DNA from: Pseudomonas sp. H3(2019)
GTDB taxonomy: Bacteria > Pseudomonadota > Gammaproteobacteria > Pseudomonadales > Pseudomonadaceae
Assembly (NCBI RefSeq): GCF_007713465.1
Contig: NZ_VMSG01000014.1
Location: forward strand, 89,182 to 153,181
DNA length: 64,000 nucleotides
Direction of reading: 5' to 3'
The notes below the pieces were generated by a model. The model had not been told where the DNA came from and ran no database searches. It saw only the letters and a list, made by a program, of their open reading frames with translations. Positions within the stretch are counted from its first letter, which is position 1. Every line of letters begins with the position of its first letter. Below are positions 37,548-47,960 of the stretch, piece after piece. A program made the position numbers and the translations under genes.

Positions 37548-37862
37548 TCAAGCATCAACCGCTTTTTGGGTCGACTTGAAGACACGAATTTTCTTGCCGT
37601 CTTCTACTTTGAAACCAACGCGGTCAGCCTTGTTGGTTTCGCCGTTGAAAATGGCGACGTTGGAAGCGTGCAGTGGCGCTTCTTTTTCGACGATACCGCC
37701 TTGTACGCCCGACATCGGGTTAGGCTTGGTATGACGCTTAACCAGGTTCAGGCCACCAACGACCAGACGGTCGTCAGCGAGAACCTTAAGCACCTTACCG
37801 CGCTTACCTTTGTCTTTGCCGGCGATCACGATGATCTCGTCGTCACGACGAATCTTTTGCAT
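37548..37862 (-). CDS. rplX: Ribosomal protein uL24
   Basis: Assembly-initiator protein L24, 104 residues, with an N-terminal KOW motif ([20 protein letters not shown]) and [20 protein letters not shown]. Binds the 5' region of 23S rRNA. Eleven bases after rplN. Confidence 0.98.
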   Translation of the reverse strand: MQKIRRDDEIIVIAGKDKGKRGKVLKVLADDRLVVGGLNLVKRHTKPNPMSGVQGGIVEKEAPLHASNVAIFNGETNKADRVGFKVEDGKKIRVFKSTQKAVDA

Positions 37863-37873
37863 GTCGGATCTCC

Positions 37874-38242
37874 TTACAGCACTTCTGGGGCGAGCGAGAC
37901 GATCTTCATGAACTTCTCAGTACGAAGTTCACGGGTCACTGGCCCAAAGATACGGGTGCCGATCGGCTCTTGCTTGTTGTTCAGAAGAACAGCAGCGTTG
38001 CCATCAAAGCGGATAATGGAGCCATCAGCACGACGAACGCCGTGACGAGTGCGGACTACAACAGCAGTCATCACTTGGCCTTTTTTCACTTTACCGCGAG
38101 GAATTGCTTCCTTGACGGTAACTTTGATGATGTCACCGATACCAGCGTAACGACGATGGGAGCCACCCAGCACCTTGATGCACATAACACGGCGAGCGCC
38201 GCTGTTATCGGCCACATCGAGCATGGATTGAGTCTGAATCAT
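37874..38242 (-). CDS. rplN: Ribosomal protein uL14
   Basis: L14, 122 residues, at the subunit interface and target of the RsfS silencing factor. Starts [20 protein letters not shown]; signature [20 protein letters not shown]. First gene of the spc group, 23 bases after rpsQ with no terminator between, so S10 and spc are probably continuous. Confidence 0.98.
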   Translation of the reverse strand: MIQTQSMLDVADNSGARRVMCIKVLGGSHRRYAGIGDIIKVTVKEAIPRGKVKKGQVMTAVVVRTRHGVRRADGSIIRFDGNAAVLLNNKQEPIGTRIFGPVTRELRTEKFMKIVSLAPEVL

Positions 38243-38265
38243 ATAATTTCTCCGACCCCTAGTCC

Positions 38266-38532
38266 TTAGACTTCCACAGCGCGTTCGAGAACATCAACCA
38301 GCGCCCAAGACTTGGTCTTGGCCAAAGGACGAGTTTCACGAATAGTGACTTTGTCGCCGATGTGGCACTGATTGGTTTCGTCGTGCGCGTGCAGCTTAGT
38401 CGAACGCTTAACGTATTTACCGTAGATCGGGTGCTTTACGCGACGCTCGATCAGAACGGTGATGGTCTTGTCCATTTTGTCGCTGACAACACGGCCAGTC
38501 AGCGTACGGACGGTTTTTTCGGCTTCAGCCAT
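38266..38532 (-). CDS. rpsQ: Ribosomal protein uS17
   Basis: S17, 88 residues, OB-fold 16S-binding protein. [20 protein letters not shown] and KTVHG-type region [20 protein letters not shown]; ends [10 protein letters not shown]. Last S10 gene, two bases after rpmC. Confidence 0.98.
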   Translation of the reverse strand: MAEAEKTVRTLTGRVVSDKMDKTITVLIERRVKHPIYGKYVKRSTKLHAHDETNQCHIGDKVTIRETRPLAKTKSWALVDVLERAVEV

Positions 38533-38534
38533 GA

Positions 38535-38726
38535 TTACTTACCTGCCTGCTGTTTGAGCACAGTCTTCACGCGAGCGATGTCACGCTTAACTTGCCGGAG
38601 CAGGTGAGACTGCCCCAACTGGCCAGTTGCTTTCTGCATACGCAGATTGAACTGGTCGCGCAACAGGCCGAGCAGTTGCTCGTTTAGCTGTGGCGCGTCT
38701 TTTTCACGAAGTTCATTCGCTTTCAT
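38535..38726 (-). CDS. rpmC: Ribosomal protein uL29
   Basis: L29, 63 residues, two-helix protein at the tunnel exit that helps dock trigger factor and [23 protein letters not shown], then [23 protein letters not shown] 38726 overlaps the rplP stop (TGATG arrangement read as GTGATGA); a GTG one codon upstream is possible. Confidence 0.97.
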   Translation of the reverse strand: MKANELREKDAPQLNEQLLGLLRDQFNLRMQKATGQLGQSHLLRQVKRDIARVKTVLKQQAGK

Positions 38727-39139
38727 CACATCACCGTCCGTTTAACAAAGGAGGTGGCGAGCGGCAGCTTTGCAGCAGCCAGGGCGAAAGCCTCACGCGC
38801 CAGCTCTTCAGAAACGCCCTCGATTTCATACAGGACTTTGCCTGGCTGAATCTGGGCAACCCAGTACTCCACGTTACCCTTACCTTTACCCATCCGAACT
38901 TCGAGTGGCTTTTTGGTGACAGGCTTGTCCGGGAATACACGGATCCAGATCTTGCCGCCACGTTTTACGTGACGGGTCAGAGCACGACGCGCTGACTCGA
39001 TCTGACGAGCGGTGAGACGACCACGAGCAACAGACTTCAGCGCGAACTCGCCGAAGCTGACTTTGCTACCGCGCAATGCCAGACCACGGTTGTGGCCAGT
39101 CATCTGCTTGCGGAACTTCGTACGCTTTGGTTGCAACAT
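38726..39139 (-). CDS. rplP: Ribosomal protein uL16
   Basis: L16, 137 residues, near the A site and essential for late 50S assembly. [19 protein letters not shown], signature [20 protein letters not shown] and [20 protein letters not shown]. Contains Arg near position 81 hydroxylated in E. coli. Overlaps rpmC by one base. Confidence 0.98.
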   Translation of the reverse strand: MLQPKRTKFRKQMTGHNRGLALRGSKVSFGEFALKSVARGRLTARQIESARRALTRHVKRGGKIWIRVFPDKPVTKKPLEVRMGKGKGNVEYWVAQIQPGKVLYEIEGVSEELAREAFALAAAKLPLATSFVKRTVM

Positions 39140-39151
39140 TTGGCGTACCCC

Positions 39152-39838
39152 TTACTTAGCAGCTTTTTTACGAGGCGCTGGTGCTTGTGGTTTCAGCTCT
39201 TCTTGGCGACCACCAATTACTTCGCCTTTGAAGATCCAAACCTTTACACCGATCACACCGTAGGTGGTGTGAGCTTCGTAGTTGGCATAGTCGATGTCGG
39301 CACGCAGGGTGTGCAATGGCACACGACCTTCGCGATACCATTCAGTACGTGCGATTTCAGCACCGCCGAGACGACCGCTCACTTGGATTTTGATGCCTTT
39401 GGCACCAATGCGCATGGCGTTTTGTACAGCGCGCTTCATAGCGCGACGGAACATAACGCGACGCTCCAGCTGCTGAGCTACGCTCTGCGCAACCAGCATA
39501 CCGTCGAGTTCCGGCTTGCGGATCTCTTCGATATTGATGTGCACAGGCACACCCATTTGCTTGGTCAGGTCCTGACGCAGTTTCTCAACATCTTCACCTT
39601 TCTTCCCGATAACGATACCTGGACGAGCGGTGTGGATGGTGATACGTGCAGTTTGGGCCGGACGATGGATATCGATACGGCTTACGGACGCGCTTTTTAG
39701 TTTGTCTTGGAGATACTCACGCACCTTCAGATCAGCGAACAAGTAGTCCGCATAAGTCCGACCGTCTGCGTACCAGACGGAGGTGTGCTCCTTGACGATT
39801 CCCAGGCGAATGCCAATGGGATGTACTTTCTGACCCAT
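39152..39838 (-). CDS. rpsC: Ribosomal protein uS3
   Basis: S3, 228 residues, at the mRNA entry with helicase function. Start [13 protein letters not shown] is canonical; a longer frame (28 more codons) is rejected. The KH domain includes [21 protein letters not shown]-terminal domain with [20 protein letters not shown]; Pro/Lys-rich tail. Confidence 0.98.
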
Positions 39839-39851
39839 CTCTTCGACTCCG

Positions 39852-40184
39852 TTACTTGTCAGCAACCTTGACAGTGATATGGCAAGACCGCTTGACGATG
39901 CGATCAGCACGGCCTTTGGCACGTGGCATGATGCGCTTCAGCGAACGCCCTTCGTTGACGAAAACGGTGCTGACTTTAAGGTCATCAACGTCTGCGCCTT
40001 CGTTATGCTCGGCGTTGGCTACGGCCGACTCCAGCACTTTCTTCATGATCTCGGCGGCTTTCTTACTGCTGAAAGCCAACAGGTTGAGCGCTTCGCCCAC
40101 CTTCTTCCCGCGGATCTGGTCGGCGACCAAGCGGGCTTTCTGGGCGGAGATTCGAGCGCCCGACAACTTAGCGGCTACTTCCAT
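39852..40184 (-). CDS. rplV: Ribosomal protein uL22
   Basis: L22, 110 residues; its beta-hairpin lines the exit tunnel. [20 protein letters not shown], then hairpin region [20 protein letters not shown] with no deletion of the type giving macrolide resistance. Thirteen bases before rpsC. Confidence 0.98.
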
Positions 40185-40195
40185 TTCCTAACCCC

Positions 40196-40471
40196 TTAAC
40201 GCTTGGCTTTCTTGTCAGCCACGTGCCCACGATATGTGCGGGTACCGGCGAACTCGCCCAGTTTGTGGCCGACCATGTCTTCGTTAACGAGAACTGGGAC
40301 GTGTTGACGACCGTTGTGTACTGCGATGGTCAGACCGACCATTTGTGGCAGGATCATGGAACGGCGCGACCAGGTCTTAACTGGTTTGCGATCGTTCTTT
40401 TCCGCCGCCACTTCGATCTTCTTCAGTAGGTGAAGATCGATAAAAGGACCTTTTTTCAGAGAACGTGGCAC
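40196..40471 (-). CDS. rpsS: Ribosomal protein uS19
   Basis: S19, 91 residues, head protein touching the large subunit with S13. [20 protein letters not shown] and signature [20 protein letters not shown]. Between rplB and rplV. Confidence 0.98.
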   Translation of the reverse strand: MPRSLKKGPFIDLHLLKKIEVAAEKNDRKPVKTWSRRSMILPQMVGLTIAVHNGRQHVPVLVNEDMVGHKLGEFAGTRTYRGHVADKKAKR

Positions 40472-40487
40472 TGTCGTATCCCTCTAT

Positions 40488-41312
40488 TTACTTGCGACGA
40501 CGGACGATCATTTTGTCGGTACGCTTATTACCACGAGTCTTCGCGCCCTTAGTCGGGAAGCCCCATGGCGATACCGGATGACGACCACCAGAGGTACGAC
40601 CTTCACCACCACCATGTGGGTGGTCAACCGGGTTCATGGCAACACCACGAACGGTTGGGCGAACGCCACGCCAGCGTTTGGCACCAGCTTTACCCAGCGA
40701 ACGCAGGCTGTGCTCGGAGTTCGAGACTTCGCCCAGGGTCGCACGGCATTCAGCCAGCACTTTACGCATCTCACCAGAACGCAGACGCAGGGTCACGTAG
40801 ACACCTTCACGAGCGATCAGCTGAGCCGAAGCACCAGCGGAACGAGCGATTTGCGCGCCTTTACCTGGCTTCAATTCGATGCCGTGTACGGTGCTACCAA
40901 CTGGAATGTTACGCAGTTGCAGAGCGTTGCCCGGCTTGATCGGCGCCAGAGCACCTGCGATCAGCTGGTCGCCAGCGCTCACGCCTTTAGGGGCGATGAT
41001 GTAGCGACGCTCGCCATCTGCGTACAGCAGCAGAGCGATGTGAGCAGTACGGTTTGGATCGTATTCGATACGCTCGACAGTGGCAGCGATGCCATCTTTG
41101 TCGTTACGACGGAAGTCGACCAGACGATAATGCTGCTTATGACCACCACCGATGTGACGAGTGGTAATACGGCCATTGTTGTTACGACCACCAGACTTCG
41201 ATTTTTTCTCGAGCAGCGGTGCGTGAGGAGCGCCTTTATGCAGCTCCTGGTTGACCACCTTGACCACAAAACGGCGGCCAGGGGAAGTCGGTTTGCATTT
41301 AACGATTGCCAT
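40488..41312 (-). CDS. rplB: Ribosomal protein uL2
   Basis: L2, 274 residues, the most conserved large-subunit protein, needed for subunit joining and peptidyl transfer. [20 protein letters not shown] in the N-terminal part; C-terminal [20 protein letters not shown] carries the essential histidine. Typical length. Confidence 0.99.
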
Positions 41313-41326
41313 GATGCACCCCTTCC

Positions 41327-41626
41327 TTACTCAGCACTGCTGCTGAAATCGAGATCTTGGCCTGGCTGAAGGGAGATAACTGCCTTCTTCCAGTCATTAC
41401 GCTTGCCCAGACCGCGAGCAGTGCGCTTGCTCTTACCCAGAACATTCAGGGTAGTAACACGCTCTACTTTCACGCTGAACAGGCTTTCGACGGCCTTCTT
41501 GATTTCCAGCTTGGTTGCGTCAGTAGCAACCTTGAAAACGAACTGGCCTTTCTTGTCTGCCAGAACCGTAGCCTTCTCGGAAACGTGCGGGCCAAGCAGA
41601 ACTTTAAATACGCGTTCCTGGTTCAT
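41327..41626 (-). CDS. rplW: Ribosomal protein uL23
   Basis: L23, 99 residues, at the tunnel exit; docking site for trigger factor and SRP. Begins [20 protein letters not shown] and contains the conserved [19 protein letters not shown]. Its ATG overlaps the rplD stop by four bases. Confidence 0.98.
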
Positions 41627-42225
41627 CCCAGCAGCTCCTCGAATTTCTTCACGGCCGACACGGTGATCAACACCTTGTCGTATGCGATCAGACTAACTGG
41701 ATCGGAACCTTGCACGTCACGTACATCAACGTGTGGCAGGTTACGAGCAGCCAGGTACAGGTTCTGATCAACAGCATCGGACACGATCAGGACATCAGTC
41801 AGACCCATGCCATTCAGCTTGTTCAGCAGATCTTTGGTTTTCGGTGCTTCAACAGCGAAGTCCTGAACCACGACCAGACGATCAGTACGCACCAGCTCAG
41901 CAAGGATGGAACGCATTGCTGCGCGATACATCTTCTTGTTCAGCTTTTGGGAGTGATCCTGTGGACGAGCTGCGAAAGTGGTACCGCCGCCGCGCCAGAT
42001 TGGGCTACGGATAGTACCAGCACGAGCACGGCCAGTACCTTTCTGACGCCATGGGCGCTTACCGCCACCAGAAACGTCGGAACGGGTCTTTTGCTGCTTG
42101 CTACCTTGACGGCCGCCAGCCATGTAGGCCACGACTGCTTGGTGAACCAGCGTCTCGTTGAACTCGCCGCCAAATGTCAGTTCGGAAACTTCGATCGCTT
42201 GAGCGTCATTTACATTTAATTGCAT
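41623..42225 (-). CDS. rplD: Ribosomal protein uL4
   Basis: L4, 200 residues; tunnel protein and, in E. coli, autogenous regulator of the S10 operon by attenuation and translation. The extended loop has [20 protein letters not shown] and [20 protein letters not shown], which lines the tunnel. No macrolide-type change visible in the loop. Confidence 0.98.
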
Positions 42226-42237
42226 GTCAGCTTCCCC

Positions 42238-42873
42238 TTAACCGCGAGCCTTGGCTGCTGGACGTACAACCAGGTTGCCGCCAGTAGCGCCAGGAACAGC
42301 GCCCTTGACCAACAACAGATTGCGTTCAGCGTCCACGCGCACTACTTCCAGGGACTGCACGGTCACGCGCTCAGCGCCCATATGACCGGACATTTTTTTG
42401 CCCTTGAATACACGACCAGGAGTCTGGCACTGGCCGATAGAGCCTGGGACGCGGTGGGATACGGAGTTACCGTGGGTGTTATCTTGCCCGCGGAAATTCC
42501 AACGCTTGATCGTACCCTGGAAGCCTTTACCCTTGGACTGACCGGTTACATCAACCAGTTGGCCAGCGGCGAAGATTTCAGCGTTGATCAGATCGCCGGC
42601 CTGGTACTCGCCTTCTTCAAGGCGGAATTCCATTACGGTACGACCAGCGGCAACGTTCGCTTTAGCGAAGTGGCCAGCCTGAGCAGCTGTTACACGCGAA
42701 GCACGACGCTCGCCGACAGTGACTTGCACTGCACGATAGCCATCGGTTTCTTCAGTTTTGAACTGGGTGACGCGATTCGGCTCGATCTCAATGACCGTGA
42801 CCGGAATGGAGACACCTTCTTCGGTGAAAATACGGGTCATACCGCATTTACGACCGACTACACCAATAGTCAT
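42238..42873 (-). CDS. rplC: Ribosomal protein uL3
   Basis: L3, 211 residues, assembly initiator near the peptidyl transferase centre. The start [20 protein letters not shown] is chosen over an 11-codon longer frame. Signature [20 protein letters not shown], with the Gln methylated in E. coli, then [20 protein letters not shown]. Confidence 0.98.
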   Translation of the reverse strand: MTIGVVGRKCGMTRIFTEEGVSIPVTVIEIEPNRVTQFKTEETDGYRAVQVTVGERRASRVTAAQAGHFAKANVAAGRTVMEFRLEEGEYQAGDLINAEIFAAGQLVDVTGQSKGKGFQGTIKRWNFRGQDNTHGNSVSHRVPGSIGQCQTPGRVFKGKKMSGHMGAERVTVQSLEVVRVDAERNLLLVKGAVPGATGGNLVVRPAAKARG

Positions 42874-42953
42874 GTTGTAAACCTCATGAGTGTACGGGGC
42901 TTTCACCCGCTATGGCCGCCCATTTCAGAGCGTTACACGACTAAGACCGAGTC

Positions 42954-43265
42954 TTAGCCGAGGCTGATCTGCACTTCCACACCGGCCGCAAGATCAAGCT
43001 TCATAAGTGCATCAACGGTTTTATCCGTTGGCTGGACGATGTCCAGAACGCGCTTATGAGTACGGATCTCGTACTGGTCACGCGCGTCTTTGTTGACGTG
43101 CGGGGAGACCAGAACGGTGAACCGCTCTTTACGGGTAGGCAGTGGAATTGGACCACGCACTTGAGCACCAGTACGTTTCGCGGTTTCCACGATTTCCTGG
43201 GTGGATTGGTCGATCAGGCGATGGTCAAAAGCCTTCAACCTGATACGGATTTGCTGATTTTGCAT
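42954..43265 (-). CDS. rpsJ: Ribosomal protein uS10 / NusE
   Basis: S10, 103 residues, ribosomal head protein and the NusE antitermination factor that binds NusB and NusG. Begins [20 protein letters not shown]; loop [20 protein letters not shown] is the ribosome/NusB contact zone. First gene of the S10 operon, behind its own promoter. Confidence 0.98.
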
Positions 43266-43327
43266 TGGATTTCAGACTCCGGCTGCTATTCCCAGCGGGC
43301 GCAATACGCCCGTTAAAAGGAGGCGCA

Positions 43328-43356
43328 ATTCTATAGACGCCCCAGATAGGTGTCAA
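43328..43356 (-). promoter_or_regulatory. S10 operon promoter
   Basis: Minus strand TTGACA (43356-43351), 17-base spacer, TAGAAT (43333-43328): near-consensus sigma70. The ~55-base leader includes a hairpin CGGGCG-TATT-G/CGCCCG (about 43294-43312) before rpsJ. No long E. coli-type S10 leader for L4 attenuation fits in this space. Confidence 0.85.
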
Positions 43357-43362
43357 CCCAAT

Positions 43363-43393
43363 AAAAAAGCCCCCGCTGAGCGGGGGCTTTTTC
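43363..43393 (-). terminator. Terminator after tuf copy 1 (str operon end)
   Basis: Minus-strand stem AAAAAGCCCCCGCT / AGCGGGGGCTTTTTT with short loop and T6; 30 bases beyond the tuf stop and immediately upstream of the S10 promoter. Confidence 0.95.
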
Positions 43394-43422
43394 AAAGCAT
43401 CGAAGCTAACTCAACAAAGAGC

Positions 43423-44616
43423 TTACTCGATGATTTTGGCTACGACGCCGGCGCCGACGGTACGACCGCCTTCACGGATAGCGAAACGCAGACCATCTTC
43501 CATTGCGATGGTTTTGATCAGGGTAACAGTCATCTGAATGTTGTCACCTGGCATTACCATTTCAACGCCTTCTGGCAGCTCGCAGTTACCAGTCACGTCA
43601 GTAGTACGGAAGTAGAACTGTGGACGGTAGCCTTTGAAGAACGGAGTGTGACGACCGCCTTCTTCCTTGCTCAGAACATAAACTTCTGCAGTGAACTTGG
43701 TGTGCGGCTTAACCGAACCTGGCTTAACCAGAACCTGGCCACGCTCAACGTCGTCACGCTTGGTGCCACGCAGCAGCACGCCGCAGTTCTCGCCAGCACG
43801 ACCTTCGTCGAGCAGCTTGCGGAACATTTCAACACCGGTGCAGGTGGTGACGGTAGTGTCACGCAGACCAACGATTTCCAGTGGGTCCTGAACGCGAACG
43901 ATACCGCGCTCGATACGACCAGTCACAACAGTACCGCGACCCGAGATCGAGAATACGTCTTCGATTGGCATCAGGAACGGTTTGTCGATAGCACGCTCAG
44001 GCTCTGGGATGTAGCTGTCCAGAGTCTCAACCAGCTTCTTGACGGCAGTGGTGCCCATCTCGTTATCGTCCAGACCTTCCAGCGCCATACGGGCAGAGCC
44101 GATGATGATTGGAGTGTCGTCGCCCGGGAAGTCGTAAGTGCTCAGCAGATCGCGCACTTCCATCTCAACCAGTTCCAGCAGCTCAGCGTCGTCTACCAGG
44201 TCAGCCTTGTTCAGGAAAACCACGATGTACGGAACGCCTACCTGACGGGACAGCAGGATGTGCTCACGGGTTTGTGGCATCGGACCATCAGCGGCCGAGC
44301 AAACCAGGATAGCGCCGTCCATTTGAGCAGCACCGGTGATCATGTTCTTCACGTAGTCAGCGTGACCTGGGCAGTCAACGTGAGCGTAGTGACGGATCTT
44401 CGAGTTGTACTCAACGTGTGCGGTGTTGATGGTGATACCGCGAGCTTTCTCTTCTGGTGCGCTGTCGATCTTGTCGAAGTCAACACGAGCCGAACCGAAA
44501 ACTTCGGAGCAGACGCGAGTCAGAGCAGCAGTCAGAGTGGTTTTACCGTGGTCAACGTGACCGATGGTGCCAACGTTGACGTGCGGTAGGGAACGATCAA
44601 ATTTTTCTTTAGCCAC
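43423..44616 (-). CDS. tufA: Elongation factor Tu, copy 1
   Basis: EF-Tu, 397 residues; delivers aminoacyl-tRNA to the ribosome as a GTP complex. G motifs GHVDHGKT (19-26), DCPGHADY (81-88), NKAD (136-139). Domains 2 and 3 complete, ending VVAKIIE. Differs from copy 2 in this window at 11 of 397 positions (for example D7, S9, L10, R44, N71, K73, I74, L182, D184, T255, I395 here). Last gene of the str operon rpsL-rpsG-fusA-tufA, 31 bases after fusA. Confidence 0.99.
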   Translation of the reverse strand: MAKEKFDRSLPHVNVGTIGHVDHGKTTLTAALTRVCSEVFGSARVDFDKIDSAPEEKARGITINTAHVEYNSKIRHYAHVDCPGHADYVKNMITGAAQMDGAILVCSAADGPMPQTREHILLSRQVGVPYIVVFLNKADLVDDAELLELVEMEVRDLLSTYDFPGDDTPIIIGSARMALEGLDDNEMGTTAVKKLVETLDSYIPEPERAIDKPFLMPIEDVFSISGRGTVVTGRIERGIVRVQDPLEIVGLRDTTVTTCTGVEMFRKLLDEGRAGENCGVLLRGTKRDDVERGQVLVKPGSVKPHTKFTAEVYVLSKEEGGRHTPFFKGYRPQFYFRTTDVTGNCELPEGVEMVMPGDNIQMTVTLIKTIAMEDGLRFAIREGGRTVGAGVVAKIIE

Positions 44617-44647
44617 GACAATTAACTCCTAGCCTAAAGGGGCTGAA

Positions 44648-46753
44648 TCAGCCTTGTTTTTTGGTTACAGTTTCGACGATATGCGACGGAGCTGTATTGT
44701 ATTTTTTGAATTCCATAGAGTAGCTTGCGCGACCCTGAGACATGGAACGGACGTCGGTCGCATAACCGAACATCTCACCCAACGGAACTTCAGCACGAAT
44801 TACTTTGCCGGAGACCGTGTCTTCCATACCCAAGATCATGCCGCGACGACGGTTAAGGTCGCCCATCACGTCACCCATATAGTCTTCAGGCGTAACAACC
44901 TCTACCGCCATGATCGGCTCAAGCAATTCACCACCGCCCTTCTGGGCCAGTTGCTTGGTCGCCATGGAAGCAGCCACCTTAAACGCCATCTCGTTGGAGT
45001 CGACGTCGTGGTAGGAACCATCAAACACGGTAGCCTTCAGGCCGATCAGCGGATAGCCGGCAACAACGCCGTTCTTCATCTGCTCTTCGATGCCCTTCTG
45101 GATAGCCGGGATGTATTCCTTAGGAACCACACCACCCACTACTTCGTTCACGAATTGCAGACCTTCCTGACCTTCGTCAGCAGGAGCAAAACGAATCCAG
45201 CAATGGCCGAACTGACCACGACCGCCGGACTGACGAACGAACTTGCCTTCGATTTCGCAGTTCTTCGTGATGCGCTCACGATAGGAAACCTGAGGCTTGC
45301 CGATGTTGGCTTCAACGTTGAACTCACGGCGCATCCGGTCAACCAGGATGTCCAGGTGCAACTCGCCCATGCCGGAGATGATCGTCTGACCAGTCTCTTC
45401 ATCGGTTTTAACGCGGAAAGACGGGTCTTCCTGAGCAAGTTTGCCCAGAGCGATACCCATTTTTTCCTGGTCATCCTTGGTCTTAGGCTCAACGGCAACC
45501 GAAATAACCGGCTCCGGGAAGTCCATGCGAACCAGAATGATTGGCTTGTCAGCGTTGCACAAGGTTTCACCGGTGGTGACGTCCTTCATGCCGATCAAGG
45601 CCGCGATGTCGCCAGCGCGCACTTCCTTGATTTCTTCACGGGCGTTTGCGTGCATTTGCACCATACGACCCACGCGCTCTTTCTTGCCTTTAACCGAGTT
45701 GATCACGCCGTCGCCGGAGGCCAACACGCCCGAGTAAACACGGACAAAGGTCAAGGTACCCACGAATGGGTCGGTAGCGATCTTGAACGCCAGAGCCGAG
45801 AACGGCTCGTCGTCGCTCGCATGACGCTCCATTTGTTTTTCCTCGTCATCCGGGTCAGTACCCTTGATGGCAGGAATATCAGTAGGAGCAGGCAAGTAGT
45901 CGATAACGGCGTCGAGAACCAGGGGAACACCCTTGTTCTTGAAGGAAGAACCGCAAACAGCCAGGACGATTTCGCCAGCGATAGTACGCTGACGCAGAGC
46001 GGCCTTGATTTCCTCGATGGTGAGTTCTTCGCCTTCGAGGTACTTGTTCATCAGCTCTTCGCTGGCTTCGGCCGCAGCCTCAACCATGTTGCTGCGCCAC
46101 TCTTCAGCCAGTTCCTGCAGTTCAGCAGGGATGGCTTCGCGACGTGGAGTCATGCCCTTGTCAGCATCGTTCCAGTAAACCGCTTCCATGGTCATCAGAT
46201 CGATCTGACCCTGGAAGTTGTCTTCGGAACCGATAGCCAACTGGATTGGCACCGGAGTGTGACCCAGACGCTGCTTGATCTGAGCGATCACGCGCAGGAA
46301 GTTCGCACCAGCACGGTCCATCTTGTTCACGTAAACAATACGCGGAACACCGTACTTGTTGGCTTGACGCCATACGGTTTCGGACTGAGGCTCAACACCC
46401 GAAGTACCACAGAACACAACGACCGCGCCGTCGAGTACACGCAGGGAACGCTCAACTTCAATAGTGAAGTCTACGTGGCCCGGGGTATCGATGACGTTGA
46501 AGCGGTATTGGTCCTTGTGCTGCTTCGCAGAACCCTGCCAGAAGGCGGTGATAGCAGCAGAAGTAATGGTAATACCACGCTCCTGCTCCTGCACCATCCA
46601 GTCCGTGGTCGCGGCGCCGTCATGCACCTCGCCCATCTTGTGACTTTTGCCGGTGTAAAAAAGGACGCGCTCGGTGGTAGTGGTTTTACCAGCATCCACG
46701 TGAGCAACGATACCGATGTTACGGTAGCGGCTAATCGGAGTAGTACGAGCCAT
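44648..46753 (-). CDS. fusA: Elongation factor G (FusA1 type)
   Basis: EF-G, 701 residues; the translocase and, with RRF, ribosome recycling factor. G1 AHVDAGKTT at 17-25, [15 protein letters not shown]; domains 2-5 complete with [13 protein letters not shown] and domain [21 protein letters not shown]. Clear match to the str-operon EF-G, not the FusA2 paralogue. No fusidic-acid- or aminoglycoside-type change was looked for in detail. Between rpsG and tufA. Confidence 0.99.
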   Translation of the reverse strand: MARTTPISRYRNIGIVAHVDAGKTTTTERVLFYTGKSHKMGEVHDGAATTDWMVQEQERGITITSAAITAFWQGSAKQHKDQYRFNVIDTPGHVDFTIEVERSLRVLDGAVVVFCGTSGVEPQSETVWRQANKYGVPRIVYVNKMDRAGANFLRVIAQIKQRLGHTPVPIQLAIGSEDNFQGQIDLMTMEAVYWNDADKGMTPRREAIPAELQELAEEWRSNMVEAAAEASEELMNKYLEGEELTIEEIKAALRQRTIAGEIVLAVCGSSFKNKGVPLVLDAVIDYLPAPTDIPAIKGTDPDDEEKQMERHASDDEPFSALAFKIATDPFVGTLTFVRVYSGVLASGDGVINSVKGKKERVGRMVQMHANAREEIKEVRAGDIAALIGMKDVTTGETLCNADKPIILVRMDFPEPVISVAVEPKTKDDQEKMGIALGKLAQEDPSFRVKTDEETGQTIISGMGELHLDILVDRMRREFNVEANIGKPQVSYRERITKNCEIEGKFVRQSGGRGQFGHCWIRFAPADEGQEGLQFVNEVVGGVVPKEYIPAIQKGIEEQMKNGVVAGYPLIGLKATVFDGSYHDVDSNEMAFKVAASMATKQLAQKGGGELLEPIMAVEVVTPEDYMGDVMGDLNRRRGMILGMEDTVSGKVIRAEVPLGEMFGYATDVRSMSQGRASYSMEFKKYNTAPSHIVETVTKKQG

Positions 46754-46783
46754 AAAGCCCTCGCAAAATTAGTGAAGCTAAAA

Positions 46784-47275
<492 letters not shown>

Positions 47276-47372
47276 TCAGGTTCGCTCGGAATCGGTGCCC
47301 TTTCGGGACGCCTCCGACCTTACTCTTATCGACTCAGAAAATAGATAATTCAGTGTTTACAAAAAGCCGCTA

Positions 47373-47744
47373 CTACTTAGGCTTCTTGGTACCGTACTTC
47401 GAACGACCCTGGTTACGACCTTTAACGCCGGAAGTATCCAAAGAACCGCGTACGGTGTGGTAACGAACACCTGGCAAGTCTTTTACACGACCGCCGCGGA
47501 TCAGTACCACGCTGTGCTCTTGCAGGTTGTGGCCTTCACCGCCGATGTACGAGGAAACCTCGAAACCGTTGGTCAGACGCACACGGCATACTTTACGCAG
47601 TGCCGAGTTAGGTTTTTTCGGCGTGGTGGTATACACACGGGTGCATACGCCACGACGTTGCGGGCAGTTCTGCAGCGCAGGCACGTCGGATTTCTCGACG
47701 ATACGCTTACGCGGCTGACGTACCAGCTGGTTGATAGTTGCCAT
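47373..47744 (-). CDS. rpsL: Ribosomal protein uS12
   Basis: S12, 123 residues, decoding-centre protein. Lys43 in [13 protein letters not shown] and the Lys-Asp pair in [17 protein letters not shown] are wild type, so no streptomycin-resistance substitution is seen. First gene of the str operon with promoter at 47836-47864. A 118-base spacer, where S7 control may act, separates it from rpsG. Confidence 0.99.
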   Translation of the reverse strand: MATINQLVRQPRKRIVEKSDVPALQNCPQRRGVCTRVYTTTPKKPNSALRKVCRVRLTNGFEVSSYIGGEGHNLQEHSVVLIRGGRVKDLPGVRYHTVRGSLDTSGVKGRNQGRSKYGTKKPK

Positions 47745-47835
47745 CTACTAGCTCCACTGTTGTCTTGCGACGCTATTGTCTTGCAAGAAAAGCAAAATGG
47801 CAGGAACGAATTCCCGCCAAATTTAGGGGTACAAG

Positions 47836-47864
47836 AGTCTAAAGAGGATCTTGTCCCCAGTCAA
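47836..47864 (-). promoter_or_regulatory. str operon promoter
   Basis: Minus strand TTGACT (47864-47859), 17-base spacer, TAGACT (47841-47836); 92 bases before the rpsL ATG. Good sigma70 match in the rpoC-rpsL gap. Confidence 0.8.
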
Positions 47865-47960
47865 GGCAAGGCCCCGACCTCCCCGCGCATCCAACCTCGA
47901 CAAATTGTCTCGACTCGATGAACGGGAGCGCCAGGGCCCTACACTTATTTATCGCAGAAC